From Fomitopsis serialis (taxonomy: Eukaryota; Basidiomycota; Agaricomycetes; Polyporales; Fomitopsidaceae), in assembly GCF_022376445.1 (NCBI RefSeq), contig NW_025955090.1, positions 1 to 64,000 of the forward strand: a stretch of 64,000 nt of DNA, read 5' to 3'. Under the pieces are notes generated by a model that searched no databases, was not told where the DNA came from, and saw only the letters and a list, made by a program, of their open reading frames with translations. The translations under genes were made by a program, and so were the position numbers. Every line of letters starts with the position of its first letter. Position 1 is the stretch's first letter. Positions 37,646 through 48,918 of the stretch are shown one piece after another.

Positions 37646-37818
37646 GTCTGGCATCGCTAAGTTCCAAGTTCAGTGGGGAAGACTTGGGAGCAAGCGAGAT
37701 CGAGTCAATGAATAACGGTGAGCCTAGCGGGGGCGACTTGGAAGTTGGACCCCGGCGGACGGCAGTGAGCGCACGCCAATGTGCCAATGGCAAACACACG
37801 GCTCATAACGACAGCCTG
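37646..37818 (+). pseudogene. FunK1 relic fragment
   Basis: About 170 bases match the C-terminal N-lobe part of FunK1 G (39690-39840): SGIAKF, GEDLGASEIESMNNGEP, then a frame change and RQCANGKHTAHN. Nothing of the rest of the gene is present. It sits directly against the conserved 5' flank of G, suggesting a rearranged or partly deleted neighbour copy. Confidence 0.7.
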
Positions 37819-37819
37819 A

Positions 37820-38412
37820 GAGCGCTATGCAACGCCGCGATGGTTAATCGACCCTAACGAGTCCCAGCAGGTCGTCACCCCGGTTGAGTGCAAGGCTATA
37901 TTCCTTCCAATCATGATATTAGTAGCTCGCTGAAGGGATTCTCGCCACACGGTAAATTTGCCAAATGTCCTGGGCAACGAGAACGGCTCGGCGGCTGTGA
38001 AGACAAGACCTGCCCAAAAGAGACGAACAATGGACGTGATGGATCGGTATCAGCCGCGTGGCAGCCCCGATTTGGCAGTTCGAACTCCGCCTGATCCACG
38101 AGCGCGGTTGTGGCGCGGTCCCGTCGTCCTCTCCTCCTCGTCGTTCTGTACCCATAGCGTGTCCTGCGACGCGATTCACGCGTGCGCACTGCATATAGTC
38201 ACTGTTGATACACCGCGGGTGCCCAGTAGCTCCTCAAACAAAGAACCGAGTCAGAGCAGTGTTCGTTTTCGGATGGTAAGCCATATCAACCTCCCCGTTT
38301 GGGCGAGAACCACGGACTGACTCATGAGCGGCCCATCAGATAGATTTCTAGGGTCCCTCCGCAAAATTTTCTTTTTGGATTACGATCACGGCCATTGGCT
38401 TGGATCTCCGAC
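37820..38412 (+). promoter_or_regulatory. Conserved 5' flank of FunK1 G
   Basis: Matches the upstream blocks of C and F, with small insertions. Since G lies outside the inverted repeat and is more diverged in its coding exons, the retention of this flank hints at a function in expression. Confidence 0.6.
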
Positions 38413-41314
38413 ATGCCTTACCGGTCTAAACGGTCGCGGATGTCGTGCTCGCACGGCCCCTCCTGCAACTCCCACCGTGATCCTATCCCCTGCCCTCGTC
38501 CACAATCCATAGCCTCCTCCTCTGACATGGCCCACTGCATCTCCCCTCGCAAGTCGGGCGTCCGTAACCCTCAGCCTCTCAAGAAGCACGACGCCCAACA
38601 GGGCAGCCGGAAGAACCGAATTGTGTGGCGGAGCGAGATCGCGGGCAGGATCATCCCCATCACGAATCCTGTCGATGACTTTCTGGGGCATTTTGTCCCT
38701 GGGCACAAGCCTCGCAGGCCTGTCATGAAATCGCACTTCGACTTCCCGTCGGACGCCAAAGTCGAGAATGACCTATACGAGCCTTTGGTGAGCCAGGCTT
38801 GCGAATATAGCGTTCTGCCACTGACTACCATTTAGTGCGAAGGCTTCACCTCGTTGGTGAGCCGCTTCGACGAGGAAACGAAGCCCACCTTTGTCAACCA
38901 CAACCACAATCGGATCACGTTTCCGTACGCGCTGGGTGCCTCTGAGCACCACGTCACCCGACCGGATGTCATCGCGTCATTTCCGGGCGAGACTTCTGTC
39001 AGCCCTCATGCCGACTACTGGAGAAACATTTCGTTCGTCGTCGAGGTCAAATTGAAGGAGAGCGAAGATCCCATGAAGTCGTATTCGCAGGAACATGAGG
39101 AGACGTTGATTCAGTTGGCAAAGAGCGCGCGGAATTTGCTCGTCTCACAGAGTCGTTTGTTTGTCTTTGTCATCGGCATCTACGGGCGACTAGCCCGGAT
39201 CTTCCGCTTTGACCACGGCGGGGCTGTGTGCTCGCGCGCATTCAACTACACAACCCTTCAAGGCAGCCGTCATCTCCACGAATTCCTTTACCGATTCACT
39301 CATCCTCTCCATGATGATTGCCGCATCGTCGGGTCTGATCCGACCGTAGAACTGGTTGGTTCGGAGGAGCGTGCAAATGTGGTCAGTATGCTCCGCAACG
39401 CCGGCGTTAACCACGAAGACTCGGACGAAGCCTCCAAGGCCTACCGGTACATCACAGTCAGTCCTTCCAAGGGGCAGCACGTGAAGTATCTTGCCTACGA
39501 CTTGGTCTTCATCAACCCCCACCTCTTCTCGCGGGCGACAACGGTGTGGGAGGCCATCGAGATCGGCCCGAGCAACGAAGCTACGGGTCATCCTGTCATC
39601 GTCAAGGATTCATGGCGACAGTTGGTCCGGCAGCTGGAGAGCGACAATTACAAGGACATCTTTAGCTCTGCCAAAGATGCAACCGACATGTCTGGCGTCG
39701 CGAAGTTCTTGGGTGGCGAAGATTTGGGAACAAGCGAAATCGAGTCGATGGACAATGGCGAGCCTGGCGGCGGCGAAATCGGACACCTGACTGTGACCGC
39801 ACGCCACTGTGTTAATGGCAAACACGCAAATAACGAAAGGAGCCACACGCGCTTGGTGCTTGGGACCGTAGGCATCCCCCTCTCACGCTTCAACTCGACG
39901 AGAGAGATGGTGGAAGCGTTGCGAGACGCTATCCAAGGTAGGTTTCGTTGGTGGCTTTTGGCTACTCGTTGCTGATATGCTGTTGAACCTCAGGACATCG
40001 CAAACTTTTCGAAGGGGGCGTCGTGCATCGCGACATCAGCGAAGGCAATGTCATGATATCTAGGAATCCCGAGTCACAATGTACCGGGTACATTCAGGAC
40101 CTGGATTATGGACTCAACTGGATAAGGTTTCTCAAGGAGCTCGGTTGGGGGTCGGAGGAAGCAGAATGGGATGCTTTCGTGAGGGACGAGTCCGCGAAGA
40201 TTCGCAAAATCCGCAAAGACACGAAGCTAGCGAGGGCCTACACGAAGAGAGACACACCGAAGCCCGTCTTCGAGCAGAAAGCAGGCGCGGACGGCGGAGA
40301 CATCAGCCAGCAGAACGGGGCCAACGCTCAAACTGATAACCGTAGCGGCAGCTCATTTGGTGCCAAACAGAGCCTTGGAACTCTGGACGGTCTCGGCAAA
40401 GACGAAGCCGACGATGCTCCTGGGGGCGTCGAAGTCTCCAGGCGCGACGAGCTGAAACCGACGGAACGCAGAACACCGAGTGCGGAGGATGTGAAGATGC
40501 AATGCAAAGTACGAACGGTGCGTAGTCTCTGTAGGGACTATTGCAATTACCTGAATTCAATCGTTCGGGCCAGGGTACACTGTATTTCATGGCGGTGGAG
40601 ATAATCGAAGGCGGCGTCGTCCACGAAGTCCGTCACGACCTTGAGTCGTTCTTCTGGCTTCTCCTGTGGCTGGTCCTGCGACACACCGACCACGACGCCG
40701 GGCCACGAGGTTGCGAGTTGATTTTTGACGGCGACACCGACACCGAATGCAAATTCAAGAAGGCAGCATACCTCGACGAAGAGGTGGGCGTTTTTGTTCA
40801 CGGGAACGAACCCCTATGCATGCTGCTGGAAGAATTCCGCGACCTCTGCAGCAACAACCACTGGAGGAAGAGCCAACCACCGGTGCCTCTGACTTACGAT
40901 AGCGTCCTCGACGTCTTCAAAAAGGCCCTCGATATGGAGTGGCCTTCGGACGACAAGGCTCTCCCTTACATCCTTCCGGCTGATGACGAGGAGATCTCTC
41001 CTGTTCCATGCCAGTCGCGCAAACGCCACACAAGTAACATCCGCAGTAGCCAGATCCAATCCGAGGGCCAGAGCAGCCATGACCTTCCCAAAACTGATCG
41101 TAGTGGCCAATCTCGACTACCTCGGGCTGGTACTCAATCAGCGGCGCAGCGACGCGTAGGCGAAACGAACGGCAGCGCTCGTAAACGATCGCGCGAGCAG
41201 CGTGACACGTCGGAGGTTGTTGACCCTCAGCCTGTGCGGTCGAAGCGTACGAGGACGAACAGTGAACGAGGTCAATCTGCTTCAGGGAGAAGGGGACGGT
41301 CCGTCGGTAAATGA
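38413..41314 (+). CDS. FunK1 fungal protein kinase G, intact
   Basis: Exons 38413-38787, 38836-39937, 39994-40517 and 40574-41314 join in phases 0, 1 and 0 to an uninterrupted protein of about 913 residues. The N-terminal domain (about 126-260) has P168-D169, E195-V-K197, then Q218, ARNLL and FVFVIGIYG...RIFRFDHGGA, a layout like PD-(D/E)XK nucleases. The kinase core has K382 in VIVKDSW, H504-R505-D506 in HRDISEGN and D528-L-D530 in QDLDYG. Exon 4 starts GTLYFMA and has HEVRHDLESFFW. The tail has a basic RDTSEV...RSKRTRTNS motif, possibly nuclear targeting. FunK1 kinases are fungal-specific and largely uncharacterised; a nuclear kinase is my inference. Best template for this family in the window, together with H. 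Confidence 0.9.
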
Positions 41315-41540
41315 GAGGGCTCTCGCTCGACCCCGTAATATTTTGTGTACTATCGTCTCTTATTTTTGGACTTGTCGTAGTGCTGCTGTAATATTGATCA
41401 CTGGAGGTTTTCCCGCTGCTACATACACTTGGATCACTCGTAATAATCTGCTCTTTGTCCCCGAAATTCTGTGCTACATACTAGCAGTGGGTATATTTGA
41501 TCGCTACGATGCAGGCGCGCTGTTGTGAACGCAGGAAACC

Positions 41541-41568
41541 CCTCCTCCTCCTCCTCCTCCTCCTCCTC
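41541..41568. repeat. CTC trinucleotide microsatellite
   Basis: About nine CTC units in the intergenic region between FunK1 G and the EST1/SMG7-like gene. Confidence 0.9.
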
Positions 41569-41775
41569 AGACGCCGGCGCCCTACCATGATATTAGCGCT
41601 CGTGTGTTCAGGCGCGCACAAAGCGCGCGCTCGAGATGCACTCGGTCGACCACACTTCTTTTCCACCGCCATGCTCATCTGAGGTCGTCCACTTCGCTAT
41701 GTACGCATACCTGATTGCGCGTGACTGCCAACTCTCCTGAACGACGCTGTTCGTGACGGAAACAACAACTTTAAC

Positions 41776-44700
41776 ATGTCGGAGGAGGCAGCGCAAATCG
41801 CGAGGTACAGAGGTCGTCCTTCGTCAGACATCAGGTGCTGACGCGTACTAGAGAGGCGAAGGGCCTCCAGCAAGGCCTGAAGGATTCGCTAAAGTCTAAA
41901 GATCCGTGGGATAAGGATGTGGAATTCCAGCGCAAAAAGTACGTCCCTGTCGCCACATCTCTGCGCTAACTAGTCTCACCCGTGTAGTCTTCGACGGCAG
42001 TACCTACGCCTACTCTTCGTCTACCCTTATGCTGCTGAATCGCGCGATGTGGACACCCACCTCTGGATGTCGACGTCCTACCAGTTCATCTCGAAGTACA
42101 AGGAACGCATAGCCAACCTCGACCGTGCCATCAACCGACATCAACAGCAACAGCACCAGCAACAGGGCTCGTCGCGACAGCAGTCGGGACAGCAGCGAGT
42201 CGTTGAGCATCGCAAACTCCTTCAACGCTTTTCTCAGTTCCTTGCCGAAGAACATCGGTTCTGGAGGCAACTGGTCGTCCGGATACACCGCGTGTTCATG
42301 CTGGAGGACGCGAGTCGTGCGCTTGACGCTCTCCATATCGACACGGATGACGCCCCTGCTCCCGCTGACGGCGCTGCCCCGAGGCGTAATCAGCACCTGT
42401 TCCCGCAGGAGGCGGATGTGGCGTCCCCAGAAGCGGCATCATCGACGCCCGGCGAGCGACAAACCATGATCGCGGTGATGAGCAAGGCGCTCGTGTGTCT
42501 TGGTGACATCGAGCGGTACAAGGAGCTGTACAACGAGAAGGGCGGTCGGCCGCGCGCAGGGCATGAGGAGGGACCGTCTGCGGCGCCGGCGAGAGGTGGG
42601 AGGGGTCGACGCGGGGGCGGGGCAGCCCCAGCCCCAGTGCCACGTATGCGCAACTACGAGAAGGCGCAGCATTGCTACGAGGAGGCAAGGCGGCTGCTCC
42701 CGAGCGATGGCAACCCGTCGCACCAGCTCGCCATCCTGGCGACCTACCAAAAGGACACGTTTGGCTCGCTCGTCCAGTACTACCGATCGTTGTGCGTCCG
42801 CAACAGGTACGAGCCAGCGTCAGAGAACATGGACACGACGCTCGCGCGCGCATGGGAGCAGTGGAAGGCAAAGGAAGTGCGGCGGAGCAGAGAGGCGGAG
42901 ACGGACGGCGCGGCGGAGACAGGTCCGATTGCTCCCCGACTGAGAGTTGAGGCGTTGAAGGAAAAAGTGATTGTTATGCATGCAATGTGGCGAGTCTCGA
43001 CCGAAGAGTGAGTGTGGACGCGACCTCAGTAACACCGTTCTCCCGGCCTAACATCGACTCCTAGTACTACACCCTCGCTGGAGGCTCACTCGCGGAAGAT
43101 CGTCGATAGCTTCAACGAGCTAGTCTCTGAACGTATCCTGCCGCTCGACATGATCTGGAAGGTAGTCATCCTGGCACAGGGCGCTCTCTGGCGGCATCGC
43201 TCCACGCGCCATCCAACACGAAATCTCACTCACGGCAACAAGCTGGCGAGCGCCATAGCGATCGAATCACATATCGCGACGCACATCATTGCCTTGCATC
43301 GCGCCCTGCTCGAGGTCGGCATCATGCAGGTGGCCGAGGCCTCGCAGGAGGACGGGGGTAAGCAAGATCTCGCGCAGTGCATAACCGCGGTGTTCCGTAG
43401 GGCCCTGCCTGCCCTGCGTCTAGCCAGTAAGTGGCTGCGAGCGAACTTCAAGTACATTCTCGAGCAGTCGCGCACTGACCCTGCCGGCCGTGCTGAGGCC
43501 AACGGTTCGGCCGAGGCCTTGGGCAGCGGTGATCGTCGTATGGACAAGCGGCAGGAGAGTCGCAGACGCTCCAACATCCCTAATGTCACGATCAGCGGCA
43601 CGCAGGAGTTCTGGCATGCGTATGTAGAATTCGCGACGGCGCTGCTACGCACGTTCCCCGTGGAGAGTCTGCCTACTCTGTCTGTGCCTTTGGAAGAGGA
43701 TGTGGAGACGACAGGGTTCTTGCCTCTCAAGCGCGCGGCCACAGCAGAGGCAGGCTCTACTGGGGCCCATGTCAGCTCACCTGGCGGCGCTCAAGGGGCG
43801 CATCCCAATGCCGAGTTTTTGATGAGGATACAGGAACTATTGCTCGACGCTCAAGCACTGGCCCAAGAAGAGGTAAGTAATTTTTTGCCTTTGTCAATTA
43901 CCGTAGTTTGATATAAGGGACAATAGAACTCTCCTATCTTAGTCGTCGATGATCACTTCGTCGTAAGAGGTTCCATCGCGGTATCTACGGTTCGCCCCGT
44001 GAGCAGTGATCTTCCCAATGCATCACGCGTCATCGGTCCTATTGGCGATCCCAGTCATGCTGTCGGTGGTGTCCTCGACCAGGTAGAACAGGCCGATCAC
44101 GATGACGACGACGATACTCGCACTGAGATTACACGCACCGATGACGATCCTGTTACTCTGGCGTTCCGCGAGGTGCTCAAGACGGATAGCGAGGATGACG
44201 AAGAGGAAGACAGAATTGTGTACCCTAGGACCGACTACCCAGATGTAGCTGCGGTAAACCCAGCATTAGGGACGCCGCACATGTACGCGACGCCCCGCAA
44301 TGCTCCTTTATCGTCTCCGCCCCCATTGTCTCCAAGACTTCCTCGTCCAAAAAGTCCTCTCGTACCCATCTCGAGTCCACGCGGTATGGCGCCCATTTCC
44401 CCCCCTCGTGGTATGGCGCCCATCTCTCCCCCTCGTGGTATTGCACCCATCTCTCCCCCTCGTCATGCGCCGAGTAACGGCAATGCGCTGCCGCCACTAG
44501 CTGTCACCAAGTTTCAAGGAACGACTGCCCAGGACCTACTGATGGGGCTACGTCGATCCAGCGCGCATTCACGAACACCGTCTGCTCCCCAGCCCCAACT
44601 CTTGTTTGGTTCAGGCAATGCGACGTCGATATGGTCTACTGAGCGTGACAGGAACCCGCTAGGCTATCGGGACACTCCGGTCACGACTACTACTGCTTTT

Positions 44701-45147
44701 CCATCGTATCCACAGCCGTCCCAGCCATCGTTGCCGTCCACACTGTCTCCCGACAGGCCCCAGCGTCAGTACGTGGATAATCCGGCGCTCCCATTCCCAG
44801 CGCAGCAGCAGCCTTACTCCCCGTTCCGAGGCCACCAGAGGATCTCTTCGCTCAACCTTGGGTTGTCGCAGGGTCTTCCCAGCCACGGGTCTGGTCCTCA
44901 TTATACAGTCTCTGGAGGCTATGCGCCATTAGCGGAAGCCCCAAGTGCTCTGTACCAGACGGGTCTGCCGTCTGCCTACGTAGACCCTACGCTGTCTGCG
45001 GCCAACCCCTTGCTTCGCCATCCTTATTCGCCCATGACTCAGGTGTCATCTTCACAGCGAATGCTCGACACGAGGGTTGGTCGCCCGCCTCCGGTCCTGC
45101 CGCCGTCCTGGAGCGGAGGCTCCCAGATATGGTCTAATCACGGCTGA
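41776..45147 (+). CDS. EST1/SMG7-like protein
   Basis: Five exons (41776-41804, 41852-41938, 41988-43007, 43065-43872 and 43927-45147) give a clean frame of about 1054 residues. The N-terminus fits the Est1/Smg7 14-3-3-like fold (YLRLLFVYPYAAESRDVDTHLW...YKERIANLDRAI), with Gln-rich and Ala/Gly-rich inserts. The hallmark block is YEKAQHCYEEARRLLPSDGN, then PSHQLAILATYQKDTFGSLVQYYRSL, as in the EST1 DNA/RNA-binding domain, followed by a large helical region. The C-terminal third is Pro/Ser-rich and probably disordered, with a nine-residue repeat at 44365-44469. Known members act in telomerase recruitment (Est1) or nonsense-mediated mRNA decay (SMG5-7); I cannot say which here. No PIN domain was seen, which argues against SMG6. 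Many acidic residues precede the repeats. Confidence 0.85.
44365..44469 (+). repeat. 27-bp tandem repeat in EST1/SMG7-like gene
   Basis: Four in-frame units of nine residues (PISPPRGMA-type), the last one partial. The units differ at a few bases, so the repeat could vary in number between strains. Confidence 0.85.
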
Positions 45148-45892
45148 ACGAGGATTCCTCGCAATCCTTTACACTTCGGTGTACGGCTGTGTACACATCG
45201 AATGCGACACGTATGGGCTGGCGGCGCTTTGACTGCAGCTCACGTCAAAGGATCGTCGCGCTCTCAAATCGTCTCAGGACCTCGCTCTGCTCGGTAGTCG
45301 GCGAGTCATAGAACTCGCACGTTTTCGTGCACACCAGGACAGCGTAACGTGCTTGCACATCGTGAGAACGGCCTCGCTCGGCTCCAGCACATCTGCGCCC
45401 ATGCCAGTCATGAACTTCAATCGCGGAGGCTGCGTGTTTTGTCTTCCCGACTCGGACCGCGACGCTCGAACAGAAACTCGATACTGTCGTCTTCTTTCGA
45501 TTCTTTCTATTGCAATCTGTTTCCCTCACGCTTTACTATTTTTGTGATGTCGTATGGCGAGTAGCTGGCACAAATGAATGTATGATATGACAAGCACACC
45601 GTTATCGCTGTATACATCGTTGTCTCCTGTTAGATGTATAGTGACAAAGGCCGAATGTATGTGATCGTATATGTACATACGTACGTACTGCAGATATCAA
45701 GGATCGCACGGCCCAGGCTCGTTCATCTCCGCTTCCAAGCAGCGGCTCATCTCCCCATAGACCGATGCCTGGAGTCGATCTGGGTGGCGTTGTTGTTTGT
45801 GCGCTTCGACCAGTGTCAGATAGGTCGAGGCAAGGTCGAATGATAGTCAACTTGATCCGTCACGCTGTTTACGCGATCGCTTGCGGCTGCAA
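45148..45892. other. Convergent intergenic region
   Basis: 3' flank between the EST1/SMG7-like gene and FunK1 I (opposite strands). No gene or repeat recognised. Confidence 0.4.
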
Positions 45893-48342
45893 CTACCGCT
45901 CGCCGCTGGCTGGCAAGTCACCTCCACTCCCTTGGTTTGGCAGTCGGGCTGAGCCTGTCCGTCGCGATTGACCGCTGTGTCCGGCCAGATAGACGGTCAC
46001 AGGTTCGAGAGCGTCTGACCGGACTCGCCGGCTGCTATCGAGAGTGCTCGCGTGGCGGGCTGAGCCCGCTGGGAGGGAAACTCCCTCGTCTTGCTTGGGG
46101 AAAACATAGGGAGCAGCTTTGGCCCTCGAGGGCCATTTCCTGCTAAGTGCGTCATCGAGAATGCGCAGAACCTTGTTATATGTCAAGGGCTTGACGCGCC
46201 CATTCGATGAGTCGTTGTACTTGCAAAGCTTGCGAAACCTCTCCAGCAACCTGTTGAGAGGCTTGTTCCCGTAGACGACAACGGGAGACTGTCCCGTCAC
46301 CCATCCGCGCTTCACCATCTCGCATGCGCTGTCAGTGTTGGCGCCGAACAGAACCGCATATGCCTGAGTACCTGCGTCATGGTCATGATCACAGTACCGC
46401 AGAACGATCCAGACAAGAAGCCAATAAAAGGACTCCAGATCGTGGCGAATCTCGTGGATGATGCCGCCGCTGATGATCTCCACGGCCATGAAGTATAGCG
46501 TCCCCTTGAGAATCGACCTCAGCTCAATTTGCCAGTGACACTGAAGATGAGAATGCGATACACACCGTCCGTTGTTTGCACTGCAGCTTCAGCTCCTCCG
46601 CGCTTAGGACCTTGACATTCTGTCTTGCTCCATCTTGTTCTGTAAGCGCAACGCCACTGGGACCGGGCTCGAGCTCGTCTTCCTCGTCATCACCGCATGC
46701 GGGGTCTCCCTCCTGGGGCGTCTCCCTCGGTTCGAGTCATTGTCCGAGTCGTCGCTAGAGTCCTCCTCGGAGAAGTCGTCTGAACCATCCGAATACGAGC
46801 TCGAATCATTGCCTCCTGAAGCCACATGACCTGAGGAATCGTCCTCGGAGTCATCCGAATCATCGTCCGAGGTGGAGGAAGAGGAAGAGAACCGTTGGAG
46901 TCGCCATCATTCTGGCGCGCCTGTCTTCCACAGACCTTGGCCTTGTGCTTCTCTTTGAGTGCCACTCGGAAGTTTGCGCACTCATCACGCACGAATGCAT
47001 CCCAATCGGCCATTTCGATGCCCAATCCAAGTTTCTTGAGAAGCATCTTCCAGTTGAGTCCGCAGTCAAGATCCTGCAGATAGCCAGTAGATTTGTGCTT
47101 GACTCTCGAGAACATGACGTTGCCCTCGCTAATATCGCGGTGCATTACACCTGCTCCGAAATGATCCGCAGCGAAGCGATGCATCAGCAATGTTCACAAC
47201 GTACTCATCAACTGAAGACAGCAGCGTACCACCGATAGCATCACGCAGCGCCTGCACCAACTCCTTTGTCGACTGAAATCTTGACAGAGGCCCGACGCCC
47301 ACAGTGCAAAGAATCATGCGAGAATGGCTTCTCTCGTTTTTCGCGTGGTTCCCGTACACGCGATGTCGAGCGGTCACCGTAAGGTGTCCAACCCCCTGGC
47401 CACCAGGCTTGCCACGCTTTAAAGCCCGGAATCCGGCCGCTCCGAGGTCCTCTCCGCCACAGAACTCGGCGACACCAGGCAACCTGACACTGGCCCAAGC
47501 AATGAATTCATAGTTGTCGATCTCCTGTCGGGCCAGCTGTCGCCAGGATACCTTGACGACGACAGGACCGCCCACCGCCCGATCGCCAGCGTCCACCTCG
47601 ATAGCTTCCCATAGTACCATCGTCGCACGCGAAAACAAGTGGGGCTTGATGAAGATCAGCTCGTACACTAGATACTTTTTCTTCCGACCCCCGGATCCGT
47701 TGGTTGTGTAGTGGTATGCCTTGGTAGCCTCGTGCGTGTCTGCGTGGTTCAGACCTGCGTCACGCGGCAATATTGTGACGACCTCCGCACGTTGCGCCGG
47801 ACGGATTTGAAGCTGCAGGATGGGGTTCACACCGATGATGCCGCAACCAAGCTGCACTGTATGAGTAAAACGCCAGAGAATCTCATGGAAGAGATGGCTA
47901 TCGCCAACTGATTTGATACGGTGGTAGTTGTGATTGACGAAAGCAAGTCGCTTCGCTTCAGAGACCAACGACGTAAACCCCTCGTGCTATGACAGCGCTC
48001 AGTTCATGTGCAGGCAAACGTCCCACTCTGTAGACAGCTTACCAGAGTCCCATATAGGCTATTTGCATGCTTTACATTGGTCGGTATATGGATAGTATGC
48101 CGCTTCGCAACAGATCTAGGAGGTTGCTCTCCTGCCGTGAAGTGATGAAGAAACTCCTCGACTGGGTTTGTGATAGGGACAATACTACGAGCAGTATCGC
48201 GGCGGCCTTTCCAGGTCCTCTGGATCTCAACTCTGCCCTGGGCCTCAGGCTGCGCCAGTGATTGATCAGCCTGCTCAATGTTGAGAGGCCGTGTATTTCG
48301 AGGGCCTTTTCCCCCAGGCAACTCGGAGACATGACGTACCAT
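45893..48342 (-). pseudogene. FunK1 fungal protein kinase I, internally deleted
   Basis: Diverged FunK1 copy. Exon 1 is 48043-48342 (ATG at 48340-48342), exon 2 starts at 47987 with EGFTSLV and runs FVNHNYHRIK directly into SHLFHEILWRF. About 115 residues found in H at this point, including the PD...E-x-K segment, are missing and the junction is in frame. The kinase part follows: VVVKVSW, GEDLGAA, then HRDISEGN and QDLDCG. No AG acceptor is visible directly before the HRFAADHF exon, and the acidic insert at 46600-46900 is shifted in frame. The last exon (GTLYFMA, HEIRHDLESFYW) is open to 45893 with a short tail. Probably a decaying gene, though a truncated kinase product is conceivable. Confidence 0.75.
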
Positions 48343-48918
48343 GCTAGAGGACGACGATTTGGAGTGCAGACGAAGCCAGAGCAGAGATAACAGCGGGAGT
48401 TGCACGGAGTATCATGCCAAGTCACGGTCAGACTGGCAAGACAAACGTTGTCGGAGGTTCACATCAGTGGCCACAAAGTGGCCGCCGTCGTAACCAAAAG
48501 AGGCAATGGAGTCGCGGAGGAACCATCTGACGTTGATCTGACGGACTGGCACTCATAGTACTACTGAATAGTTATTACTAATAGTCGGTCACCGTCCCTA
48601 CCGTCCGATAGTTCATTGTCAGACCGTTCATGGGCTGGTGAGCCCTATCTTATTGGTATATACTGAAGTCCAACGTCGCCTGAGGTGTATCAGTAGCGAC
48701 GAGTACATAACAGAGTCTACGCGCAATTCTCGGAGCCGCTGCCAATGCGGGACCACCGCTGCGTCACAGCATTGATTAGATACATACACCAATCACTCAG
48801 TCACTCGTTCATTTCTACCGCGAGTCAATATGTTGACGAAGAAGTGATCGTAGAAGTAAATTAGGGATCAGTCTAATACCAGGGTTGCGCATCCCACTCC
48901 ACCACAGCCGACAATTCT
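48343..48918. other. Intergenic between FunK1 I and H
   Basis: Contains the 5' flank of I and the 3' flank of H, both minus strand. The family 5' block seen upstream of C, F, G and H was not recognised here. Confidence 0.4.
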
